A stretch of 13,307 bases of DNA, from NCBI GenBank assembly GCA_036266835.1, contig DATAXD010000064.1, positions 1 through 13,307 of the forward strand, given 5' to 3'. Position 1 is the stretch's first letter, and every line of letters begins with the position of its first letter. Position numbers and translations under genes: made by a program. This document shows positions 7,290 through 13,149 of the stretch, piece after piece. A model generated the notes under the pieces. It was not told the origin of the DNA and ran no database searches. It was given only the letters and a program-made list of their open reading frames with translations. Source of the stretch: Galbitalea sp036266835 (lineage in GTDB: Bacteria; Actinomycetota; Actinomycetes; Actinomycetales; Microbacteriaceae).

Positions 7290-8792
7290 GTGGACTACGA
7301 CACCACCACGGGTGCGGTGGGTGAAGAGGATTGGTCGTTCGCCTCCGGCAACGCCCTCTCGGATGTGGACACGTTCTCGCAGGCGGGGCAGGTGGTGGAG
7401 GATTACCTCGCCAACGGTTCAACCCATTACACCCGCACCTATAGTTACGACGCGGGTGGGCGCATCACGAAGGCGAACCTGCACGACGACACCCTGATTT
7501 ACTCGTATGCGGCCTCGGGTGGGTGTGGGGCGGATGCTGCGGCGGGTGAGGATGGGAACAGGACCTCCTTCACCCAAACCGCGACCTCCTCATCCCCGGA
7601 GTACCCGCTGACCTCCACAATGGGGTACTGCTACGACAACGCGGACCGGCTCACCTCGGACACGGTGTCCGGGACCGGGACCGCGGTGCCGGGTCCGGGG
7701 GAGTTGTTGTCCACCAACTTGGGCACCTCGAATTTGGTCTATGACGCGGCGGGGGATATCACCACATTGGGCGATGAGGTGTTGACCTACGACCAGGAGG
7801 GTCGGCACCTGACCACCACGACCGGGTCCACCGAGGTGGCCTACACCCGGGATGCTACCGACAGCATCACCGGGATGACCACGACCGTGTCGGGCACCCC
7901 GGCCACCGTGAAGTACACGGGTGGGGGTGGGATCCAGTTCACCCTCAACAGTGCGGGGGTGTTCCAGGAAGCGGACCTGTCGTTGCCGGGCGGGGTGAGC
8001 GTCTCCATCCAAACCACCGGGTCAAGCCCCACGGAGGTGTGGTCCTATCCGGACCTGCACGGGGATGACACCGTCACCGCCACCCAGGCTGGTGCCCGCA
8101 GTACCGCGTTTGAGTACTATGACCCGTTCGGGGATCCGATGGACCTGTCCACGGATTTGGTGGGCACCAGCATGGGCAACGCCGCGGTTCCGAACGACAC
8201 GACGACTGGTGGGGCGTCGTATGGGTGGGAGGGCTCCCGCGGTAAGCAGTACCAACACAGCGGGGATATCGCCACGATCGAGAGGGGGGCACGGCAATAC
8301 GTCCCGATCCTGGGCAGGTTCCTCTCCGTCGACACCGTCCCGGGCGGTAACAGTAACAACTACAACTACCCCAACGACCCCATCAACAGCAACGACATCA
8401 GCGGGCGGATGTTGCTCGTTGACGGCGTGAACGCAGCGCCCCAGGTTATCAAGCGCATTCAAAACCTGGTCCACCGAGCGATGAACAGACTTGGCGGTTA
8501 TCGAATACACGAAGGCAATAGCGGCGGCCCCCATCCATTCTGGGGCCCTCTTGTAGAGGCGTTTGTTGGGTCGATATTCCTGTCTGATGGTGGTCAGAAC
8601 TTCGCCAAAGGAGTCGGCGCACTTATCGCTGCTCCTGAGACCGCGGGACTCTCCACGCCGGTAGCTGTTGTCTATATTGTCGTAGGGGTGACCGAACTGG
8701 CACTTGGAGGTGCTGGGATTATTGACGCAATTACGCGATGGACGAGTGACAAACCCCTTATCCCCGCACTAGACCCGGTCTTTGAATGGTGA
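7290..8792 (+). CDS. Rhs-family protein, 5'-truncated, with complete core and variable C-terminal toxin-like tip
   Basis: Residues 1-373 are Rhs/YD-repeat material: TYSYDAGGRITKANLHDD, YCYDNADRLTSDTV, LTYDQEGRHL, the WSYPDLHGDDTVTAT block, EYYDPFGDPM and the core end RQYVPILGRFLSVDTVPGG...NYPNDPINSNDISG. The open frame starts just after a stop at 7260-7262, and no Shine-Dalgarno precedes GTG 7290. Normal Rhs proteins are several times longer, so the N-terminal part with any secretion signal is missing. After the core (codon 374, base 8409) the sequence changes character: a 127-residue tip with lower GC, no family I recognise, and a Gly/Ala-rich hydrophobic stretch around residues 457-479 (VAVVYIVVGVTELALGGAG). 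This is the usual position of a polymorphic toxin domain. A small membrane protein gene follows 13 bp later as probable immunity. It is either an orphan module or a silent remnant; expression is doubtful. Confidence 0.82.
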   Translation: MDYDTTTGAVGEEDWSFASGNALSDVDTFSQAGQVVEDYLANGSTHYTRTYSYDAGGRITKANLHDDTLIYSYAASGGCGADAAAGEDGNRTSFTQTATSSSPEYPLTSTMGYCYDNADRLTSDTVSGTGTAVPGPGELLSTNLGTSNLVYDAAGDITTLGDEVLTYDQEGRHLTTTTGSTEVAYTRDATDSITGMTTTVSGTPATVKYTGGGGIQFTLNSAGVFQEADLSLPGGVSVSIQTTGSSPTEVWSYPDLHGDDTVTATQAGARSTAFEYYDPFGDPMDLSTDLVGTSMGNAAVPNDTTTGGASYGWEGSRGKQYQHSGDIATIERGARQYVPILGRFLSVDTVPGGNSNNYNYPNDPINSNDISGRMLLVDGVNAAPQVIKRIQNLVHRAMNRLGGYRIHEGNSGGPHPFWGPLVEAFVGSIFLSDGGQNFAKGVGALIAAPETAGLSTPVAVVYIVVGVTELALGGAGIIDAITRWTSDKPLIPALDPVFEW

Positions 8793-8805
8793 GAGGGGTT
8801 TACCG

Positions 8806-9051
8806 ATGAAGCACGCACGACTCGCGTACGTGTACTTTGCCGTTGCGGTGTCCACGTCGCTAGTTGGCGTTGTGTTGCTTGCAGTCGGCATTTTCACGCG
8901 GGGGACGCTAGCCAACGTGTTCGTTGTGATCGCCATCGCCCTTATCGCGGCGAACGCCGTGGCACTCCGCATTTACGGAGCGGTGTCTCGACCCAAAGGC
9001 AATCGCCGAACTTCTCGGCCGAATGATTCGAAAGGCTCGGAGGACAGCTAA
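8806..9051 (+). CDS. Small two-transmembrane protein, candidate immunity protein for the Rhs tip
   Basis: 81 residues from ATG 8806, preceded by GAGAGGGG about 7 nt upstream. An in-frame TTG at 8782 would overlap the Rhs stop and is less likely. Two hydrophobic segments are plain: YVYFAVAVSTSLVGVVLLAV (residues about 8-27) and ANVFVVIAIALIAANAVAL (about 36-54), followed by a basic/polar tail (RPKGNRRTSRPNDSKGSEDS), which is probably cytoplasmic. I recognise no family. Position is the main clue: the gene directly after an Rhs C-terminal tip is nearly always its immunity gene, and a membrane immunity protein would suit a membrane-acting toxin. A frameshifted partial homologue lies inverted at 9266-9391, which supports a mobile, duplicated cassette. 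Confidence 0.65.
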   Translation: MKHARLAYVYFAVAVSTSLVGVVLLAVGIFTRGTLANVFVVIAIALIAANAVALRIYGAVSRPKGNRRTSRPNDSKGSEDS

Positions 9052-9199
9052 GGGTTTCGGTTGCTCGCTCGCAAGTCGCGGCTCCGGTCGTTGTGGTTAG
9101 GACGGCGTTTGAGTGCGATCGCGGTCGACCGGTTGGGAACGCGAAGGTCGCGTCCCGTGGATTGACAAGGACGGGACTGCTGAGGGTTTCGGTTACTCG
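9042..9199 (+). repeat. 26-bp direct repeat pair (9042-9067 and 9174-9199)
   Basis: Both copies have the form GGAC-N-GCT-N-AGGGTTTCGGTT-N-CTCG, with 3 differences in 26 bases, 132 bp apart. The first spans the stop codon of the small membrane gene. The second may be the remnant of the 3' end of another copy. The sequence between them shows no gene that I can support. Confidence 0.7.
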
Positions 9200-9244
9200 T
9201 TGAGCTGTGGCGATCATGGTCGGCGCCGTCCTGAACGACAACCG

Positions 9245-9264
9245 AATACTCCTGAGGGAGTATT
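9245..9264. terminator. Perfect 8-bp-stem hairpin, possible terminator
   Basis: AATACTCC and GGAGTATT pair perfectly around a TGAG loop. It is AT-rich against its surroundings and sits at the 3' end of the inverted immunity remnant and downstream of the plus-strand immunity gene. There is no long T-run, so termination is only possible, not shown. Confidence 0.4.
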
Positions 9265-9265
9265 T

Positions 9266-9391
9266 GATCGCCGCGACGCAGACGACACCGCGTCCTTCGC
9301 GAAAATGTCGATCGCGAGGAAAACAAGGCCAGTTAGCGAAGTGAAAACCCCCACAGATAAGTACAAAGTACGCGACGCGTACGTGCCGCAT
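9266..9391 (-). pseudogene. Frameshifted, inverted partial copy of the small two-TM (immunity) gene
   Basis: Read on the minus strand from ATG 9391 the sequence gives MRHVRVAYFVL, matching MKHARLAYVYF of the gene at 8806. A shift of frame then gives SVGVFTSLTGLVFLAIDIFA, matching AVSTSLVGVVLLAVGIFT. The stretch between the shared GCGTAC and CATTTTC is 59 bases in the intact gene and 60 here, so one extra base breaks the frame. The second membrane segment is only faintly visible (GVVCVAAI in the first frame). Its start lies just 8 bp from the left end of the IS3 element, so any toxin gene that once preceded it has been removed. Either a remnant of a second toxin-immunity cassette or an inverted duplication. 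Confidence 0.65.
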
Positions 9392-9399
9392 GGTCGCAC

Positions 9400-9423
9400 T
9401 GATCTTCCCCCGGTTTTCCGGAC
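9400..9423. repeat. IS3 left terminal inverted repeat
   Basis: 24 bases starting TGATCTTCCCCCGGTTTT; matches the reverse complement of 10659-10682 at 23 of 24 positions. It lies 16 bp beyond the orfB stop. Confidence 0.92.
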
Positions 9424-9438
9424 GGGTTGATGTGGGTG

Positions 9439-10338
9439 TCAGGCCGCGATTTGGGTGGCTGACTTGTTGATCTTCTCGTATTCGGCTGGCGAGCGGTAGT
9501 CGAGGGCTGAGTGGCGGCGTCTCGGGTTGTACCAGCCCTCGATCCAGGAGAACATCGCTGTCGCGAGTTCCTGCCTGGTGGCCCAGGTTTTGGTGTCGAG
9601 GAGTTCGAATTGCATGCCTGACCAGAACGATTCCATCATCGCGTTGTCGTAGCAGTCACCGATGGTGCCCATGGAAGCCAGCAGTCCGGCTTCGTGGACG
9701 CGGGAGGTGAACGCCCAGGAGGTGAACTGCCTGCCGTGGTCGGAGTGCATGATCGCCCCGCGAACCCCGAGCCGACGCCAATTGGCCATTTGCAGGGCGT
9801 CGACGACGAGGTCGGCGGTCATCCGGGACGAGATCGACCAGCCGATCGCGAGACGACTGAACGCGTCGAGAACGACGGCGCAATAGACCTTGCCCTGCCG
9901 GGTGTGATGTTCGGTGATGTCGGTGAACCACAACTGGTTCGGCTTCGCAGCACGAAAGTTGCGGTTCACCCGGTCCTCCGCAGTCGCCACGTTGGCTTTG
10001 CCCCATTTCTTCTTCCGCTTCATGCTGCCAACCCACTGGTTAGCCCGCATGATTCGCTCGACCCGTTTCCGGCCGATCCGGAACCCATTAGCCATCGTCA
10101 GCTCAGCATGCATCCTGGGCGACCCATACGTGTTAAAGAACGCCCCCTCCTCGCAGCGCAGAGCCTCGATCGCCTGGGCGATGCGGTCGTCTTCGCGTTG
10201 CCGGCCAGAGGGCTGCCGGCCGCTGAAGCCATAGAACCCGGACTTGGAGACTTTCAGCAGCCGACAGACCGTCGCGACTGGGAACCGTTTCGGGTCCTCG
10301 GCCGACAGCTCCTCGATCAGTCGGAAAGCTGTTTTGGG
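9439..10338 (-). CDS. IS3-family transposase catalytic subunit (OrfB, DDE/rve domain)
   Basis: The open frame runs from the orfA overlap (about 10338) to the stop at 9439, about 299 codons, the normal OrfB size. ATG 10113 is internal, because the upstream sequence in the same frame codes for typical OrfB N-terminus: PVATVCRLLKVSKSGFYGF and YGSPRMHAEL. The catalytic core has the DDE residues: Asp in LWFTDITEHH, Asp in MHSDHGRQFTS, Glu in YDNAMMESFWSGMQ, plus the C-terminal WYNPRRRHSALDYRSPAEYE. It is made as a fusion with OrfA by -1 frameshifting at CCCAAAA (10332-10338), since no good independent start is seen. It should catalyse excision as a circle and integration. The frame is intact, so the element may be active. 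Confidence 0.9.
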   Translation of the reverse strand, partial: PKTAFRLIEELSAEDPKRFPVATVCRLLKVSKSGFYGFSGRQPSGRQREDDRIAQAIEALRCEEGAFFNTYGSPRMHAELTMANGFRIGRKRVERIMRANQWVGSMKRKKKWGKANVATAEDRVNRNFRAAKPNQLWFTDITEHHTRQGKVYCAVVLDAFSRLAIGWSISSRMTADLVVDALQMANWRRLGVRGAIMHSDHGRQFTSWAFTSRVHEAGLLASMGTIGDCYDNAMMESFWSGMQFELLDTKTWATRQELATAMFSWIEGWYNPRRRHSALDYRSPAEYEKINKSATQIAA

Positions 10339-10619
10339 AGAACGTTCTCCTTGGCGAAATACGCGGCCGCGCGTTTCAGGATCTCGTTCTCCATCTCGAG
10401 CCGACGCACATCGCGCCGCAACCGAACCAGCTCCTGGTGGTCATCGGTCGTGGTCCCGGGCCTCTCACCCGAATCCACGCGCGCCCGCGAAACCCAACGC
10501 TGCAGACCCGTCGAGGAAACCCCGAGCTCCCTCGCGATCTGCACCAACGGGCGGCCGCTCGTTCGAACTAACTCGATCGCACGCTCACGAAACTCCGGCG
10601 GATATCCATTCCTTGGCAT
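10317..10619 (-). CDS. IS3-family transposase OrfA (helix-turn-helix DNA-binding subunit)
   Basis: 100 residues from ATG 10619, with AAGGAGT (10624-10630) 4 nt upstream. The N-terminal half is the IS3 OrfA helix-turn-helix (RERAIELVRTSGRPLVQIAR followed by ELGVSSTGLQRWVSRAR). The C-terminal half is a leucine-zipper-like coil (LVRLRRDVRRLEMENEILKR) ending AAAYFAKENVLPKQLSD. It binds the terminal repeats and forms the N-terminal part of the OrfAB fusion. It overlaps orfB by about 22 bp after the slippery site. Confidence 0.92.
   Translation of the reverse strand: MPRNGYPPEFRERAIELVRTSGRPLVQIARELGVSSTGLQRWVSRARVDSGERPGTTTDDHQELVRLRRDVRRLEMENEILKRAAAYFAKENVLPKQLSD
10332..10338 (-). promoter_or_regulatory. 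-1 programmed frameshift site CCCAAAA between orfA and orfB
   Basis: In the OrfA frame the codons are CTC CCA AAA CAG, giving the heptamer C-CCA-AAA, a standard X-XXY-YYZ slippery sequence. A -1 slip moves the ribosome into the OrfB frame (R-S-P-K-T-A-F), which is open across the junction. Confidence 0.75.
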
Positions 10620-10658
10620 GAGGACTCCTTCTCCTCGGGCAATAACCCGATGATAAGT

Positions 10659-10682
10659 GTCCGCAAAACCGGGGGAAGATCA
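10659..10682. repeat. IS3 right terminal inverted repeat
   Basis: Ends ...CCGGGGGAAGATCA; the reverse complement matches the left end with one mismatch (GCGGAC against CCGGAC). Confidence 0.92.
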
Positions 10683-10707
10683 AATGCTTGTTGATCCGAG
10701 ACGAGAT

Positions 10708-10714
10708 AAGGAGG
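10708..10714 (+). promoter_or_regulatory. Shine-Dalgarno fixing the lipoprotein start
   Basis: AAGGAGG lies 5 nt before GTG 10720, favouring that start over GTG 10657 (within the IS end) and ATG 10732. Confidence 0.75.
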
Positions 10715-10719
10715 CCTGT

Positions 10720-11181
10720 GTGCATGTGGCTATGTTGAAGCGGTCCGCAACCGTCGTACGTTACGTCGCCGGGTTTGCTGTGGTTGTCGCGTTAGCAGGC
10801 TGCACGGCGATGACGAATGTCCCGAGACCGACGGCGACCGCAACTGGTTCGGCAACGACCCGTGCGCTAACCGCTGACACGCCATTCGATAAGTGGGATG
10901 CCTGTCTGGCGTGCACGAACTGGGTGTTGGGTGACGCTCTCGCGAGTGGCACGTCAGACCCACAGTTCGTCGACTTCGCTCACGCGTACATAGTGAAACG
11001 AACGGATGGTCTGTTTTATGTGTACGTCGACTACACCGATGACAACCCGAAGGCCGCGATGCACCTCGGCGCTGCCCAGTGCATTCTCGGAGGCACTCTC
11101 GGTTCGCCTGACTACGGGGGTTGGGGGTCCATTGCGCGGCTGCCAGTTGCCCAGCGCGACCCGAACCAGGCGATCCAGTGA
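10720..11181 (+). CDS. Small secreted lipoprotein of unknown function
   Basis: 153 residues from GTG 10720. The N-terminus is a lipoprotein signal peptide: MHVAMLKRSATVVRY, then a hydrophobic stretch (VAGFAVVVALAG) and the lipobox LAGC, giving a predicted lipidated Cys about 30 residues in. After a Thr/Ala-rich linker comes a compact domain with a CLAC pair (DACLACTNWVLGDAL) and one further Cys (AAQCILGG), so a disulfide is possible. It is rich in Asp/Tyr (FYVYVDYTDDNP). No family recognised. It stands between the IS3 element and an Rhs fragment, so it may be a surface-exposed immunity lipoprotein or an accessory gene of the Rhs locus, but this is only positional. Its own promoter may have been changed by the IS insertion 37 bp upstream. 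Confidence 0.75.
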   Translation: MHVAMLKRSATVVRYVAGFAVVVALAGCTAMTNVPRPTATATGSATTRALTADTPFDKWDACLACTNWVLGDALASGTSDPQFVDFAHAYIVKRTDGLFYVYVDYTDDNPKAAMHLGAAQCILGGTLGSPDYGGWGSIARLPVAQRDPNQAIQ

Positions 11182-11407
11182 CCAGATCTCAAGTAAGCGA
11201 TCCGCTAGTTATATTCGAGAATTATGCGTCGTAGCCGAAGCTGGCTGGCGCGTCGATGTAGCGGGCACGGGCCGCTTGACGTTGGATACGGTGGCGCATG
11301 CCCCGCGGGTGCGCCCCGTTGTTGGCGTCGAATGTGGTGTCTGTCGCGCGTCAGCGTCGATCGCGCGCTGCCGGCGGCCTGGGAGATCGTGACGCCCGCG
11401 CAGGTCA
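11182..11407. other. No gene recognised between lipoprotein and Rhs fragment
   Basis: The first 45 bases are AT-richer (GTTATATTCGAGAATTATG) and the rest is GC-rich. Short open frames on both strands show no family features. It may hold decayed Rhs sequence upstream of the fragment that starts near 11408. Confidence 0.5.
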
Positions 11408-11767
11408 TCCAAGGAGTATCTGAACGGTTCTTCGACGGCGTCGACGACGCAGTCAGGGACGGTGAACCTGCTGGGTCGGTCGGTGTCGTCGACGGATGTG
11501 TGGGGCACGGTGACTGAGAACTCATACGATGTGGTCGGGCGGTTGACTGGTTCGGTGGTGACGCCGCCGGCGGGTTCCGCGGTCTCGTTGGGGTACTCGT
11601 ACAATCTGGATGGCGAGCAGACCGTTGAGCAGTTGAACGGTCACGATATTGCTGATGGTAGTTACAGTTCGACCACGGGCCGGCTGTCTGGGATTACCTA
11701 CCCGTCTGCGTCGGGTGCTGCCGGTAATGGCACGTCTGACCTGCCCTATGGAATTGGGCCCGCTTGA
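11408..11767 (+). pseudogene. Rhs/YD-repeat fragment, truncated at both ends
   Basis: In one frame the sequence reads SKEYLNGSSTASTT, VNLLGRSVSSTDVWGTVTE, SYDVVGRLTGSVVTPP, YSYNLDGEQTVEQLNGHDI and GRLSGITYPSASGAAGNGT: standard actinobacterial Rhs repeats from a region upstream of the Rhs core. The frame is closed by TGA at 11390 and by TGA at 11765 soon after the homology stops (about 11750). No start with a good Shine-Dalgarno is present; GTG 11462 is internal to the homology. It does not repeat the sequence of the Rhs gene at 7290-8792. It looks like a piece normally N-terminal to that one, from the same or another rhs gene. Not expected to make a functional product. Confidence 0.75.
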
Positions 11768-12099
11768 TTCTCACGTAGACGCTCCAGACGGCCTGGGTCC
11801 GGGGACGGAGCCGATCGACCACGTCGATCGAACCTGCGAACGAACAGCGCAGAGATGGGCCCTCGATGCGCGGGACTCCAGTCATCGGCGGGTGGGTTGC
11901 TTTGACACCGCGGGCAATTTCACCGCGCGCCGTCAGGCAGCGAACCGGGGACTGTCCAACACGTCGATCGTGCGTAATCCCAATTGCACACAAAGCGCAG
12001 AGGCGAGGCTTGTGGCAGTGCGGTTCGAGTTCGGGCTCGTCACGCACGGGTTTCCGGTCACTCGCGTCCTAACTCTGCGCGCAACATTACGCTGGGACG
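11768..12099. other. Noncoding stretch between Rhs remnant and lipoate ligase
   Basis: No family-like protein could be read in either strand. An open plus-strand frame through here (11649-12161) crosses the Rhs remnant in a different frame and enters the ligase, so it is a chance frame. A TACGCT at 12088-12093, 6 nt before the ligase ATG, may be a -10 box for a leaderless transcript; no -35 was found. CGTCGATCG occurs twice (11823-11831 and 11961-11969). Confidence 0.5.
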
Positions 12100-13149
12100 A
12101 TGCACGGCGAATTCAAGGTTCCCGGCGGCAAGCTCGTCGTCGTCGATCTCGATGTCATTGATGGTCTGATCCGCAATTTCCGGCTGGCGGGCGACTTCTT
12201 TCTCGAGCCGGACTCGGCCCTCGAAGCCATCAACGCGGCGATTGATGGCCTGCCCGCGGAGTCGGATGCCAAACGGCTGGCGGATGCCGTCCAGTCCGCG
12301 CTCCCGCCGGATGCCGTGCTCCTCGGCTTCACCGCGGAGTCGGTCGCCGCGACAATCCGTCGCGCACTCGCCGAGGCGACAAGCTTCACCGATTACGAGT
12401 GGGAGATCATCCGCGCGGACGCCGAGAGCCCGCAGATGCACCTCGCGCTCGACCAGGTTCTCGCCGAGGAGGTTGGCGCTGGGACGCGTCGTCCGACCCT
12501 CAGGATCTGGGAGTGGGAGAAGTCAGCCGTGGTAATCGGCAGCTTCCAGTCGGTGCGCAACGAGGTCGACCTCGACAACGCCGAGAAGTACGGGATCGAG
12601 ATCGTGCGGCGGATCAGCGGCGGCGGCGCGATGTTCATCGAGGCGGGCTCGGCCATCACGTACTCGATCTACGCGCCGTCGGAACTGGTTCAGGGGATGA
12701 GCTTTGCCGACTCGTACGCGTTCCTCGACGAGTGGGTGATTGTCGCGCTCAAGTCACTCGGAATCGACGCCTACTACCAGCCGCTCAACGACATCACGAG
12801 CCCCAAGGGCAAGATCGGCGGAGCCGCCCAGAAGCGTCTCGGCACGGGCGCCGTGCTGCACCACGTCACCATGAGTTACGACATGGACGGCGACAAGATG
12901 GTCGAGGTCCTGCGCATCGGCCGCGAGAAGATGAGCGACAAGGGAACCAAGAGCGCGAACAAGCGCGTCGATCCGCTCCGCAGCCAGACCGGGTTGTCCC
13001 GAGAAGAGATCATCGACCGGATGCTCGAGACCTTCAAGGGTCTCTATGGCGGAACACCCAGCGACGTCACGGCGGATGAGCGCGCCAAAGCCGAGCAGCT
13101 GGTCACCGAAAAGTTCGACACCCACGACTGGATCTACCGCGTGCCGTAG
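12100..13149 (+). CDS. Lipoate-protein ligase A family protein with N-terminal accessory domain
   Basis: 349 residues. The N-terminal about 85 residues (HGEFKVPGGKLVVVDLDV, NFRLAGDFFLEPDSALEAIN) resemble the accessory domain that is C-terminal in E. coli LplA and separate (LplB) in some archaea. The catalytic BPL/LPL domain follows: MHLALDQVLAEEV, RIWEWEKSAVVIGSFQS, EIVRRISGGGAMFIEAGSAITY (GGGA at 174-177) and GKIGGAAQKR with the likely catalytic Lys238. The expected reaction is ATP-dependent activation of lipoate (or octanoate) and transfer to a lysine of 2-oxoacid dehydrogenase E2 or GcvH. The C-terminal about 60 residues are charged and helical. ATG 12100 has only a weak GGGA upstream and may be leaderless. 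Whether it uses free lipoate or another acid cannot be told from sequence. Confidence 0.88.
   Translation: MHGEFKVPGGKLVVVDLDVIDGLIRNFRLAGDFFLEPDSALEAINAAIDGLPAESDAKRLADAVQSALPPDAVLLGFTAESVAATIRRALAEATSFTDYEWEIIRADAESPQMHLALDQVLAEEVGAGTRRPTLRIWEWEKSAVVIGSFQSVRNEVDLDNAEKYGIEIVRRISGGGAMFIEAGSAITYSIYAPSELVQGMSFADSYAFLDEWVIVALKSLGIDAYYQPLNDITSPKGKIGGAAQKRLGTGAVLHHVTMSYDMDGDKMVEVLRIGREKMSDKGTKSANKRVDPLRSQTGLSREEIIDRMLETFKGLYGGTPSDVTADERAKAEQLVTEKFDTHDWIYRVP

Larger units (their letters stand above)
9400..10682 (-). mobile_element. Complete IS3-family insertion sequence, about 1283 bp
   Basis: The ends are 24-bp inverted repeats at 9400-9423 and 10659-10682, with one mismatch. They begin TGATCTTCCCCCGGTTTT, and the TG...CA termini are usual for IS3. 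Between them lie orfA and orfB on the minus strand with a -1 slippery site. The flanks (GCAC on the left, AATG on the right) share no 3-4 bp duplication, so this copy either is old or has taken part in recombination. It separates the Rhs tip/immunity region from the lipoprotein and second Rhs fragment. Confidence 0.93.

Noticed and set aside
9048..9326. 92-codon minus-strand frame with repeated NRNP-like peptides
   Set aside because: The repeats come from the 26-bp direct repeat; the composition is Arg/Ser-rich and it crosses the inverted remnant in another frame.
8942..9391. 149-codon minus-strand frame as a real gene
   Set aside because: Only its first about 11 residues match the immunity protein; the rest is antisense and out-of-frame sequence, so it is listed as a frameshifted pseudogene instead.
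11649..12161. 170-codon plus-strand frame between Rhs remnant and ligase
   Set aside because: It runs out of frame through both the Rhs homology and the ligase start; no recognisable features.
12399..13079. 226-codon plus-strand frame inside the lipoate ligase
   Set aside because: Shadow frame of a gene with clear catalytic motifs; Arg-rich without homology.
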